A DNA stretch of 13,405 bases from Pseudomonadota bacterium (GTDB lineage Bacteria; Pseudomonadota; Gammaproteobacteria; Pseudomonadales; Oceanobacteraceae). Both the position numbers and the translations under genes were made by a program. Every line of letters begins with the position of its first letter. Position 1 is the first letter of the stretch. Shown one piece after another: positions 1-7,072 of this stretch. The notes beneath the pieces are model-generated. The model was not told where the DNA came from. It ran no database searches and saw only the letters and a list, made by a program, of their open reading frames with translations. The stretch spans positions 1 through 13,405 of the forward strand of contig JAEWQT010000326.1 of the NCBI GenBank assembly GCA_023399105.1. Reading direction: 5' to 3'.

Positions 1-730
1 TTGGGGTGTACTGAATCAGCTGCATCAGGTCGTTCTGGTACACCACTTTACCGGGCGTGGTGGCCAGGTTACGGCCGACCTGGAAGGCGCTGGTATCGGT
101 CATGGCTACGTTCAGCGCGCCTTTCACACTGTCATCCATGTCTTTCATCAGCTGCGCCATACCATCGAGCAGGTTTTTACCGCCGCTTTCCAGTGTTTTA
201 CGGATCACTTCCGGGTTCAGCGCCGCGAAGTTGGTGGGCGACAGCGCATTAATGTACTGACGCACGAAGTATTCAACTTTCTGTCGGGAATGAGCGCTCA
301 GGCCATCGGTGCCTTTGATCATGTTCATCAGGGTCTGGCCCTGTAACAGGTACAGCTGCTTGATGTAATCAAACAGCGGGTTTTCATTCCATTGCTCATC
401 CTTAAAGCGCTTGTCGCCCGGTTCCGGTGTCACGACCGGCCCTACGTCTTGTCCCAAAAAGCGCAAGGTGGTGGTCTGAAACAGCTGCTGTTGTTTTTTC
501 AGTAAATCCATCTGTGCTTCAGCCAGCCGGGCCGGATTTTTCATCAGCTGTTCACCCAGCTCCTGAAACGACTTGCTGAAGTCGCTTAGCACTGAGGCAG
601 CCGGATCTTCGGCACTGGTGGGTTGGCTGATGGCTTTCTGCAACAGATGGCCATATTGCTCGGCAATTTGCCCGGCCACTTCGTAATAATCGCGGATGGC
701 CGTTTCCATGCTTTCCTTGGGTACGTTCAT
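1..730 (-). CDS. phaC: Class I poly(3-hydroxyalkanoate) synthase PhaC, N-terminal part (cut by window edge)
   Basis: PhaC polymerises (R)-3-hydroxyacyl-CoA into PHA on the surface of cytoplasmic granules. Only the first 243 codons are visible (730 down to 2). The frame is open and begins ATG (MNVPKESMETAI) with an AGGTGA-like ribosome site about 5 bases upstream. The PhaC_N region is recognisable: DEQWNENPLFDYIKQLYLL, then INALSPTNFAALNPEVIRKT and SGGKNLLDGMAQL, then FQVGRNLATTPGKVVYQND and LIQYTP at the edge. These match the conserved N-terminal half of class I synthases. The alpha/beta-hydrolase core with the Cys-Asp-His triad lies outside the window, so catalytic integrity cannot be judged. 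The gene lies downstream of the phasin on the same strand, with the phasin terminator between them. An acyltransferase unrelated to PHA is very unlikely. Confidence 0.93.
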   Translation of the reverse strand, partial: MNVPKESMETAIRDYYEVAGQIAEQYGHLLQKAISQPTSAEDPAASVLSDFSKSFQELGEQLMKNPARLAEAQMDLLKKQQQLFQTTTLRFLGQDVGPVVTPEPGDKRFKDEQWNENPLFDYIKQLYLLQGQTLMNMIKGTDGLSAHSRQKVEYFVRQYINALSPTNFAALNPEVIRKTLESGGKNLLDGMAQLMKDMDDSVKGALNVAMTDTSAFQVGRNLATTPGKVVYQNDLMQLIQYTP

Positions 731-784
731 GCTTCACCTGCACTTAACAACATTGGGCGTGTGTTATTTTTACGCGCTCTATGT

Positions 785-810
785 AAAAAAGGCCACCCGA
801 GGGTGGCCTT
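785..810 (-). terminator. Rho-independent terminator after the phasin gene
   Basis: On the minus strand a GGCCACCC/GGGTGGCC stem (+ strand arms 791-798 and 801-808, extendable by A-T pairs) has a tiny loop and is followed by a T6 run (785-790). It begins 18 bases after the phasin stop and lies about 55 bases before the phaC start, so it should cut most phasin transcripts before phaC. Confidence 0.85.
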
Positions 811-827
811 ACAAAGGTCTTACACAA

Positions 828-1226
828 TCAGGCTGCGGTGGTTTTTTTCGCAGCAGCCGGCTTGGCGGCGGTGGTGGTGGCAGTAGCGGCCGCAGTGCTG
901 CGGGCTTCTTCCATCAGGCCTTCAACCTGGGTTTTGAACTCCAGCGCCATATCAGACAGGGCCTTGGCATCTTCCATCACTTTTTTGTTCAGTGCAGAAG
1001 CGGTTTCAGCCTGAGCAGCGGTGAAGTGACGCATGGAATCTGCATCCTGTACTTCAGCGGCTTTTTTCATCTGTTCCATGCCCATTTCGGCATAGGTTTT
1101 GATGGCATTGAGTTGGAATTCGGTCATTTTTTCCATGTTCTCTACGAACAGGCTGTTGAACTTGGACAGCGGTGCGTACATGGATTTAGCTTGTTCGGCG
1201 AATGCGTTCAGAATGTTCTCTTGCAT
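828..1226 (-). CDS. Phasin family protein (PHA granule coat)
   Basis: This 132-residue protein matches the small phasin family (Phasin_2-like). Phasins coat PHA granules in the cytoplasm and control their number and size. The N-terminal 105 residues are predicted helical and amphipathic (FAEQAKSMYAPLSKFNSLFVENMEKM; TEFQLNAIKTYAEMGMEQMKKA), with the repeated aromatic/hydrophobic spacing typical of phasins and no signal peptide. The C-terminal 25 residues are a low-complexity Ala/Thr/Lys tail (AAKPAAAKKTTAA). This resembles the basic tails of PhaF-type phasins that contact DNA, but is much shorter, so DNA contact is only a guess. The start is ATG with GGAG about 8 bases upstream. phaC lies directly downstream, which supports the role. 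Phasin versus another small helical granule protein cannot be settled by length alone. Confidence 0.9.
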   Translation of the reverse strand: MQENILNAFAEQAKSMYAPLSKFNSLFVENMEKMTEFQLNAIKTYAEMGMEQMKKAAEVQDADSMRHFTAAQAETASALNKKVMEDAKALSDMALEFKTQVEGLMEEARSTAAATATTTAAKPAAAKKTTAA

Positions 1227-1263
1227 GGTTTTGCTCCTTCAAACGTCTTATAGCAACAGGGGA

Positions 1264-1279
1264 GGCTTTATAATAAGCC
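1264..1279 (-). promoter_or_regulatory. Candidate phasin promoter -10 inside a palindrome
   Basis: Minus-strand GGCTTATTATAAAGCC has 5-bp perfect arms (GGCTT/AAGCC) around an AT-rich centre containing TATTAT, a plausible -10 element. Transcription would start near 1263 and leave a leader of about 37 bases before the phasin ATG. I see no good -35 hexamer at 16-18 bp, which would suit a regulated promoter. A regulator bound to the palindrome would cover the -10. Confidence 0.3.
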
Positions 1280-1336
1280 ATATTTTCTTACACTAAAATG
1301 AAACATTTGGCTCTGGCGAAGAAAATCTTGATAAAT

Positions 1337-1354
1337 ATCAGACTTTGTTCTGAT
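1337..1354. repeat. Inverted repeat upstream of the phasin gene (possible operator)
   Basis: Perfect 6-bp arms ATCAGA (1337-1342) and TCTGAT (1349-1354) are separated by 6 bases. The site lies in the AT-rich gap between the DUF6489 and phasin genes, about 60-75 bases upstream of the candidate -10. There is no T run, so it is not a terminator. An activator or repressor site is possible, but a 6+6 match can occur by chance. Confidence 0.3.
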
Positions 1355-1409
1355 TGGAATTTTTACCACGCGACTATTCCGCCAAAGCCCGGCCCGTTTT
1401 GACCTATTT

Positions 1410-1664
1410 TTATTTTTTATTGGTATTTTTATCGACATTTCCTGACATAGCCGAGAACATCAGGTTCTGAAATTGGCTCATGGCATTCATGCTTTCTTTT
1501 ACCAACGGCTGGTACAGGCTCATGGCATCATACCCCTCTTCACCCGCCTTCATCTTTTCCAGCATGGCATTAAACAATTCCTGCTGATACTCCTGCACAT
1601 CGGGCAAACCCATTACCTGACGAAATTCTTCCGGCGTTAAATCAAACGTAATATTAATTTTCAT
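1410..1664 (-). CDS. DUF6489 family small protein
   Basis: This 84-residue protein has the pattern I associate with DUF6489: an N-terminal MKINITFDLTPEEFRQVMGLPDV, then EGYDAMSLYQPLV, then a hydrophobic C-terminal helix (AMSQFQNLMFSAMSG) and a short Lys/Asn tail. Family function is unknown to me. There are no cysteine clusters, signal peptide or membrane span. Its ATG overlaps the stop of the MFS transporter gene as ATGA, so it is the last gene of the prmB-aroC-MFS run and probably translationally coupled. It also sits just upstream of the phasin and phaC. The short amphipathic helices and this position would fit a granule-associated or PHA-linked role, but that is inference. I see no terminator after it, so transcription may continue toward the phasin. 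Confidence 0.75.
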   Translation of the reverse strand: MKINITFDLTPEEFRQVMGLPDVQEYQQELFNAMLEKMKAGEEGYDAMSLYQPLVKESMNAMSQFQNLMFSAMSGNVDKNTNKK

Positions 1665-2848
1665 TTCTTATTCTCTGCAGACATTAAAACGGTATCGTTA
1701 TCCTGCAAACCGTACCACGCCACCAAGGCGCCGGCCAAGGCCAGCGCACCAGCACCGATAAAGACACCGGCACCACCCAGCGGCTGCCACAACCAGCCAC
1801 TCAGAAAGGCGCCCAGTGCCCCACCCAATCCAAAACCAACGCTGGCATACAAGGCCTGGCCCCGGCTTTGCAACGCCGGTGGAAACAATTGCTGCACATA
1901 GCGCATGGATACCGCATGCATCACGGCAAAACTGAAGGCATGGCCCAGCTGCGCCAGCAGCAATAACCACCACACCTCCGCCACCGTGCCTACCAGCCAC
2001 CAGCGTATGGCGGTAATGATCAAACTGATCACACACCACAGCCGCCAGCTGCACCAGTGCACCAGCCGCTGAAACGTCCAGAACAGCAGCATCTCGGCGC
2101 TGACACCAACCGACCACAACACCCCGATCAGCGACGATGGATAGCCCTGCTGCTGCAGATAAATACTGAAAAAGGTGTAATAGGGTCCGTGGCTGACCTG
2201 TAACAGAATGGTCATCAGAATAAACACCTGCACCGGCCGGCTGCGTAACAGCTGCCAGAAGGCGCCCGGTGCCGGGCTTACCGCTTTGGTTGCCGCGGCG
2301 TCCGGCAAGCGAAAGCTGTTAACAGTAATCACCGCAATCAGCACCACCATTAACAGCGGCAGCCAACCCACCGACACCTGTTCGAACAGTGCACCGGCAG
2401 CCAGTACGGTGGCCACAAAGCCCAGCGATCCCCACACGCGGATGCGGCTGTAAGCGCCCACTTCGTTGGCACAAGCCTGCATGGTCATCAATTCGTACTG
2501 CGGCAACATGGCGGCCCAGAAAAAGCCGTACAGCATCATCACCACGCCCATGCCTAAGGGGGTATCGACCAGACCAATCAGGGTGAAACAGAGCAGCGTC
2601 AGCACCGCCGAGGTGCGCACCATCTGTAAGGGCGAACGAAAATAACGACCCCAGTGGGCCCATAGGTTGGGTGCCACGACCCGCATCAGGCCAAAGGCAC
2701 CCATCAGTAGGCCGATTTGCTCGGGGTTGAAGTGTTTGTGTTGCAGAAACAGGCCCCAGTACGGGGCGATGCAGCCCAGAAGGGCAAAATACAGGGCGTA
2801 AAAGGTGGCCAGGCGGCGGGTAAGGAACGTAGGCGCGATGTTGCTCAT
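1661..2848 (-). CDS. MFS transporter, HcaT/MFS_1-like
   Basis: This inner-membrane carrier of about 395 residues has roughly 12 hydrophobic segments in two halves, with a more polar central link (RLPDAAATKAVSPAPG). Its N-terminus (RLATFYALYFALLGCIAPYW) and the segments PQYELMTM and GAYSRIRVWGSLGF resemble the 3-phenylpropionate/nucleoside-symporter-like MFS group. The substrate cannot be read from sequence. I chose the ATG at 2848 because AAGG (2854-2857) lies 5 bases upstream. An in-frame GTG at 2854 is possible but has no ribosome site. The gene follows aroC by 45 bases and overlaps the DUF6489 start. I recall an MFS gene next to aroC in Pseudomonas, so a link to aromatic or shikimate-derived compounds is plausible but unproven. 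Confidence 0.85.
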   Translation of the reverse strand: MSNIAPTFLTRRLATFYALYFALLGCIAPYWGLFLQHKHFNPEQIGLLMGAFGLMRVVAPNLWAHWGRYFRSPLQMVRTSAVLTLLCFTLIGLVDTPLGMGVVMMLYGFFWAAMLPQYELMTMQACANEVGAYSRIRVWGSLGFVATVLAAGALFEQVSVGWLPLLMVVLIAVITVNSFRLPDAAATKAVSPAPGAFWQLLRSRPVQVFILMTILLQVSHGPYYTFFSIYLQQQGYPSSLIGVLWSVGVSAEMLLFWTFQRLVHWCSWRLWCVISLIITAIRWWLVGTVAEVWWLLLLAQLGHAFSFAVMHAVSMRYVQQLFPPALQSRGQALYASVGFGLGGALGAFLSGWLWQPLGGAGVFIGAGALALAGALVAWYGLQDNDTVLMSAENKK

Positions 2849-2866
2849 GGCCACCTTAGGTAAGGT

Positions 2867-2891
2867 AAAAGACGCTGGCCGGCAGGGCCAG
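2867..2891 (-). terminator. Weak terminator or attenuator hairpin between aroC and the MFS gene
   Basis: A perfect 6-bp stem CTGGCC/GGCCAG (2875-2880 and 2886-2891) with a 5-base loop is followed on the minus strand by CGTC and TTTT. The T run is short and displaced, so partial termination or mRNA 3'-end protection is more likely than full termination. Confidence 0.3.
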
Positions 2892-2893
2892 GC

Positions 2894-3988
2894 TTACGCC
2901 TGACCGTTAATCACCGGAGTACTGCACTGCACATCGCCGTTCTGGCCACGGTGACGCAGCAGATGATCACACAGCACCATCGCCATCATGGCTTCAGCAA
3001 TGGGCGTGGCACGGATACCCACGCACGGGTCGTGCCGACCTTTGGTGATCACTTCAATCGGGTTGCCATCAGAATCGATGGAACGGCCCGGAATAATCAG
3101 GCTGGAGGTCGGCTTCAGCGCAATGTGGGCAATGATGTCCTGACCGGTGGAAATACCCCCCAGAATGCCGCCGGCGTGGTTGCTTAAGAAACCGGCCGGC
3201 GTCATTTCATCGCGGTGTTCGGTACCTTTTTGTTCCACACAGGCAAAGCCATCACCAATTTCCACGCCTTTTACCGCGTTAATGCTCATCAGGGCATGGG
3301 CCAGTTCGGCATCCAGACGATCGAAAATCGGCTCACCCAGGCCCGGCATCAGACCGGTGGCAACGACAGAAATTTTCGCGCCCACCGAGTTACCCTCTTT
3401 ACGCAGGGCGTTCATGTAGGTTTCCATTTCGGCCACTTTCGAGGCATCTGGGCAGAAGAATGGGTTCTGCTCGACCTGATCCCAATCGAACTGTTCGATT
3501 TTGATTGGCCCCAGCTGGCTTAAATAACCACGCACCTGAATGCCTTTGGCGGCCAGCACTTTCTTGGCGATGGCACCGGCGGCCACGCGCATGGCGGTTT
3601 CACGGGCGGACGAACGGCCACCACCACGGTAATCGCGGAAACCGTACTTTTGCGTGTAGGCGTAATCGGCGTGAGCCGGACGGAACGTCTTGGCAATGTC
3701 GGCGTAATCTTTGGAGCGCTGGTCGGTGTTTTCAATCAGCAGGCCAATCGGCGTGCCGGTGGTTTTGCCTTCAAACACGCCAGACAGAATTTTCACCACA
3801 TCGTCTTCACGACGCTGGGTGGTGTAGCGGGAAGTACCCGGCTTACGGCGATCCAGATCCCCTTGCAGGTCGGCCTCGCTCAGCTCGATACCCGGCGGGC
3901 AACCATCCACAACAGCCACCAGCGCCAGGCCGTGGCTTTCGCCGGCGGTGGTAACGGTAAAACTTTTGCCAAAGGTATTTCCGGACAT
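2894..3988 (-). CDS. aroC: Chorismate synthase
   Basis: AroC converts 5-enolpyruvylshikimate-3-phosphate to chorismate, the last common step to aromatic amino acids, folate and quinones, and needs reduced FMN. The 364-residue length is normal. Diagnostic motifs are present: GESHG (16-20, His19), RPAHADYAY with the conserved His106, [23 protein letters not shown] (121-143) and [17 protein letters not shown] (318-334). The start ATG ([10 protein letters not shown]) matches the family N-terminus, though the ribosome site is weak (AAGAGA). The gene follows prmB by 45 bases on the same strand and is followed by the MFS gene. I see nothing abnormal in the enzyme. Confidence 0.98.
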   Translation of the reverse strand: MSGNTFGKSFTVTTAGESHGLALVAVVDGCPPGIELSEADLQGDLDRRKPGTSRYTTQRREDDVVKILSGVFEGKTTGTPIGLLIENTDQRSKDYADIAKTFRPAHADYAYTQKYGFRDYRGGGRSSARETAMRVAAGAIAKKVLAAKGIQVRGYLSQLGPIKIEQFDWDQVEQNPFFCPDASKVAEMETYMNALRKEGNSVGAKISVVATGLMPGLGEPIFDRLDAELAHALMSINAVKGVEIGDGFACVEQKGTEHRDEMTPAGFLSNHAGGILGGISTGQDIIAHIALKPTSSLIIPGRSIDSDGNPIEVITKGRHDPCVGIRATPIAEAMMAMVLCDHLLRHRGQNGDVQCSTPVINGQA

Positions 3989-4033
3989 AATCAGTCTCTT
4001 ATTTCAGGGCCGGTCAGGCGGCCATCAATTAAT

Positions 4034-4990
4034 TCAGTCAATCGAATTCAGTAAATCCAAGTCACGCGCCTGCAGCACAAACACGCCATGACCACCACGC
4101 TCAAAGGTGGGCCAGACAAAGGGCAGCTGCGGGTAAGCCTCGACCAGTGCCGGCCAGCTGTTGCCCACTTCCACCACCAGCAGGCCATCGTTGGTCAGAT
4201 ACTGGCGCGCCTGTTTCAGCATAATGCGCACCAGATCCAGACCATCATCCCCGGCGGCCAGCGCCAGTTCGGGTTCGTGCCGGTATTCCTCCGGCAGGCT
4301 GTGCATATCGTCGGCATCCACATAGGGCGGATTCGACACAATCAGATCGTACTTACCACTGGCGGCACTGAACAGATCAGACTGCAGTGCGGTAACACGC
4401 TCCTGCAGCTCATGGCGGTGAATATTCTCTTCGGCCACTTCCAGCGCTTCGAACGAAATATCCAGCAGCTCGACTTCGGCCTGCGGAAACTGCACCGCAC
4501 AGGCAATACCAATGCAGCCACTGCCGGTGCATACATCCAGAATACGGCGCGGCGCCGGTTTGCCACTGTGCAGGTCACCTTGCCACCAGGGAGCAAAATT
4601 CTGTTCAATCATCTGGCCAATGGGCGAGCGTGGAATCAGCACCCGCTCATCCACCACAAAGGGCAAATTGCAAAACCAGGCCACGCCGGTTAAATACGGC
4701 GCCGGTACCCGCTGTTCAATGCGCGCCACCACTAAGTCCAGAATGGCTTCCCGCTCACTGCGGGTCAGGCGCGAATGACGCCACTCATCGGCCAGATTCC
4801 ACGGCAGATGCAACGCATGGGTAACCAACAGCAGGGCTTCATCCCAAGGGTTGTCCGTGCCGTGGCCAAAATAAATGCCGGCCTCATTCATCCGGCTAAC
4901 CGTCCAGCGGATAAAATCCTGCAAAGTCTGCAGCTCATCGACGGCCTGTGTGGCCTGGGCAAACAGATCGGGCGCTGAAGGATGATCCAT
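4034..4990 (-). CDS. prmB: Ribosomal protein uL3 N5-glutamine methyltransferase
   Basis: PrmB uses S-adenosylmethionine to methylate a glutamine of ribosomal protein L3 and aids assembly of the large subunit. The 318 residues include an N-terminal helical domain (1-110), then LIPRSPIGQMI (118-128). This is the PrmB variant; PrmC has PRPETE at this place. The SAM motif I follows (LDVCTGSGCIGIA, 151-163), then the glutamine-binding SNPPY (219-223). The length fits the family. The start is ATG at 4990 with only a weak GAGTG upstream. It appears to be the first gene of the prmB-aroC-MFS-DUF6489 run. A terminator-like hairpin of the upstream patatin gene lies just before it. No clear promoter was found. 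Confidence 0.95.
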   Translation of the reverse strand: MDHPSAPDLFAQATQAVDELQTLQDFIRWTVSRMNEAGIYFGHGTDNPWDEALLLVTHALHLPWNLADEWRHSRLTRSEREAILDLVVARIEQRVPAPYLTGVAWFCNLPFVVDERVLIPRSPIGQMIEQNFAPWWQGDLHSGKPAPRRILDVCTGSGCIGIACAVQFPQAEVELLDISFEALEVAEENIHRHELQERVTALQSDLFSAASGKYDLIVSNPPYVDADDMHSLPEEYRHEPELALAAGDDGLDLVRIMLKQARQYLTNDGLLVVEVGNSWPALVEAYPQLPFVWPTFERGGHGVFVLQARDLDLLNSID

Positions 4991-5014
4991 AACACACTCA
5001 ACAGGATAAAGGTT

Positions 5015-5052
5015 AAAAGCCCGGCAGTTTACCCGTTTTAACGCCGCCGGGC
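5015..5052 (-). terminator. Probable terminator after the patatin-like gene
   Basis: A perfect 7-bp stem GCCCGGC/GCCGGGC (+ strand arms 5019-5025 and 5046-5052) with a 20-base loop is followed on the minus strand by TTTT (5015-5018). The long loop and short T run make it moderate. It lies 25 bases after the patatin stop and 28 bases before the prmB start. Confidence 0.5.
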
Positions 5053-5076
5053 ATCCGCTTTAGATTGTTGGCCGGG

Positions 5077-5994
5077 TCAGGCCAGACGCTGCCCGTACAG
5101 GCTGGAATGGCCCGCTTCAAAGGCATCCAGCGCATCATCAGCAAGGCGCCGGCCGAGCCGGATCATTTCTTCGGCACGGTAAAATTCGTACATCTGACAA
5201 CTGTCTTTCGGCACTTTAATCAGCAAATCCGGTGGATAACCGGCAATTTTATACTGGGTTAGCGATGCTCCCATCACCTCCAGCACCTGATCCAGAATTT
5301 CCAGCTTACCGAGGTTTTCCTCGGCCTGCCGGCGTGCGCCTTTGCCTTCAAACCATTTGCTGGCTTTATCCAGAAAACTGCTGAACCACTTATTTTTTTC
5401 CGCTGCCGCGTCTTCGCTTTGCTGCAGTAAATCGATCGGTTGTGGCACATCAGCGTTAATATCCACCGCCATAATAAAATCGGCATGGGCCGATACACAG
5501 GGCGTAATCGGCAACGGATTCAGCACCGCACCGTCCACCAGCAAACGACCGTTATAGGCCACCGGTGATAAAAGACTGGGAATCGCGGCAGAGGCACGCA
5601 CCGCCTGCGATAACGACCCCGACTGAAACCACACCTCTTTATGGTTGGTTAAATCGGTGGCCACGGCCGTAAAGGGAATGGGTAAGTCTTCAATCAGCTG
5701 ACCGTTCAGCATCTCACCGACAATGTTAAAAATACGGTCACCACGAATCATGCCACTGGATAACAGGCTGATATCCAGCAATTTCAGCACATCCAGATAC
5801 TTCAGCGTAACCACCCAATCACGATACTGCTGCAACTTACCGGCGCAATAAAAGCCCCCAACGACAGCCCCCATTGAACTGCCGGACACACTCACAATGT
5901 TATAACCGCGGGCTTCCAGTGCCTCGATCACCCCAATATGGGCGTATCCGCGCGCACCACCACTGCCCAGAGCCAGAGCGACGGTTTTGCTCAT
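5077..5994 (-). CDS. Patatin-like phospholipase, RssA type
   Basis: This predicted cytoplasmic serine acyl-hydrolase has 305 residues. Patatin signatures are complete: an oxyanion loop GSGGARG (10-16), a nucleophile elbow GSSMG (38-42, Ser40) and DGA (154-156, Asp154) giving the Ser-Asp dyad, followed by NPLP. The catalytic domain spans about 1-200. The rest is a charged helical region (AEKNKWFSSFLDKASKWFEGKGARRQAEE) and a C-terminal tail. There is no signal peptide. I chose the ATG at 5994 because AGGAG (6001-6005) lies 6 bases upstream and the protein then begins directly with the first beta strand. The ATG at 6024 lacks a ribosome site. It probably forms a unit with the DUF4892 gene 56 bases upstream. 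The substrate (phospholipid or other acyl ester) is not known. Confidence 0.9.
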   Translation of the reverse strand: MSKTVALALGSGGARGYAHIGVIEALEARGYNIVSVSGSSMGAVVGGFYCAGKLQQYRDWVVTLKYLDVLKLLDISLLSSGMIRGDRIFNIVGEMLNGQLIEDLPIPFTAVATDLTNHKEVWFQSGSLSQAVRASAAIPSLLSPVAYNGRLLVDGAVLNPLPITPCVSAHADFIMAVDINADVPQPIDLLQQSEDAAAEKNKWFSSFLDKASKWFEGKGARRQAEENLGKLEILDQVLEVMGASLTQYKIAGYPPDLLIKVPKDSCQMYEFYRAEEMIRLGRRLADDALDAFEAGHSSLYGQRLA

Positions 5995-6050
5995 GCTGTT
6001 CTCCTGAAAATAATTCCAAAACACTTCACGGCTGATACCTTGCCGGCCAC

Positions 6051-6938
6051 TCAGCGCGCCGGCCAGAACACAAAACGTAACGCCGGCTGCACATCACTGC
6101 CGGGGGCTGCGGTTAAAGCCCCCTGCCCTTCAATATGCAATTCACGCTGACCATCAAAGGTCTGTACCCGCAACTGGTCCGCCAGCCGTTCCGAACAAGC
6201 CCGGTTGCGCGCCATATCGCTGCTGTCATAACAATGCACCAGCAAATATAAACGTGACTTTTCCGATACCGACAACGCTTTCAGCGTACCAATCAACGCC
6301 TCACTGGCCTCAGTATTTAATTGCTGATTATGCGTAACGAAACCCGGCAACCAACCATGGCTGCGGCTTAAGGTCTGGCGGATTCGGGCGGCCATATCGA
6401 CCCCGCTCTGCACCGGGTCGGTGGTGGTAAACACATCCAGGTTCACCATCACCTGACGCGTACCACGCTGCATTACATACAGCACATACAGGGTTTTCTG
6501 ATCCGAACCGGCTTCCTGTTGCAGCGCCACCCGGTAGTGCTGGAATTGCTCGCGTCCCACCAGCCGGGCATTGCGGAAAATTTCATTGGCCCAGAAATGG
6601 CTGCTGCCGCAATCCAGCGCTTTGCACTGGTACAGAATTTCGAAGTCATCCAGCTGGCGGAAAAAATGATCGGCCACTTCCTGCAGGGTAAAGCGTGGCT
6701 CCACCGCCCACACCCGGCGCCATAACTCACCGCCTAAACGCAATTCCCGGGTCGGCACCGTGGTCGCCTGGGTACGGGTCAGCCCGGAAATCACCACCCG
6801 ATGATCGCTTAATGTACGCCGTTGCTCATCGTCCAGCTGCGACTGCGGAAAGGGCTGTATGGTCTGCGCCTGTACGGCGGCACCAAACCCCAGCAGCGTC
6901 ATGAACACTACTAACCACGCACGTTTACGCCCAATCAT
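6051..6938 (-). CDS. Exported DUF4892 domain protein
   Basis: This 295-residue protein has a clear signal peptide: basic start, hydrophobic core and a likely AVQA|QT cut after residue 24. It is therefore periplasmic or surface-linked. The central segment KALDCGSSHFWANEIFRNARLVGREQFQHYRVAL (about 106-139) is the hallmark I associate with DUF4892. Three cysteines remain in the mature chain up to about residue 240 (105, 110, 236), with a fourth at 248. Residues 230-257 (LYLLVHCYDSSD, then NRACSERLADQLR) resemble a worn OmpA peptidoglycan-binding segment. The function is unknown. The start is ATG with AAGGGG upstream. It is divergent from the DUF885 gene and probably co-transcribed with the patatin gene. 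Confidence 0.8.
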   Translation of the reverse strand: MIGRKRAWLVVFMTLLGFGAAVQAQTIQPFPQSQLDDEQRRTLSDHRVVISGLTRTQATTVPTRELRLGGELWRRVWAVEPRFTLQEVADHFFRQLDDFEILYQCKALDCGSSHFWANEIFRNARLVGREQFQHYRVALQQEAGSDQKTLYVLYVMQRGTRQVMVNLDVFTTTDPVQSGVDMAARIRQTLSRSHGWLPGFVTHNQQLNTEASEALIGTLKALSVSEKSRLYLLVHCYDSSDMARNRACSERLADQLRVQTFDGQRELHIEGQGALTAAPGSDVQPALRFVFWPAR

Positions 6939-7012
6939 GTCATCCCCTTACTGTTCATTGGCCAACCGCCGATGCGCAAGACTAACACAGGCCGATACCG
7001 TTCCCGCCTGCC

Positions 7013-7040
7013 TTGCGCCATCAGGTCAGCCTGATACACT
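7013..7040 (+). promoter_or_regulatory. Candidate promoter of the DUF885 lipoprotein gene
   Basis: TTGCGC (7013-7018) and TACACT (7035-7040) are 16 bp apart in the 134-bp divergent region 6939-7072. Both hexamers are only partial matches. A perfect inverted repeat TCAGG-TCAG-CCTGA (7021-7034) fills the spacer and could be an operator. A matching minus-strand promoter for the DUF4892 gene was not clear. Confidence 0.3.
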
Positions 7041-7072
7041 CCGCCAGCCTTTAGACTGATGGAAGCCTGTCT

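Noticed and set aside
696..1253. A 185-codon plus-strand frame opposite the phasin and phaC start
   Set aside because: It runs through the terminator and antisense to two recognised genes. It contains a poly-Gly stretch from the Ala-rich phasin tail and has no family resemblance.
5995..6024. Ten-residue N-terminal extension of the patatin-like protein
   Set aside because: The upstream ATG has no ribosome site, while AGGAG sits 6 bases before the ATG at 5994.
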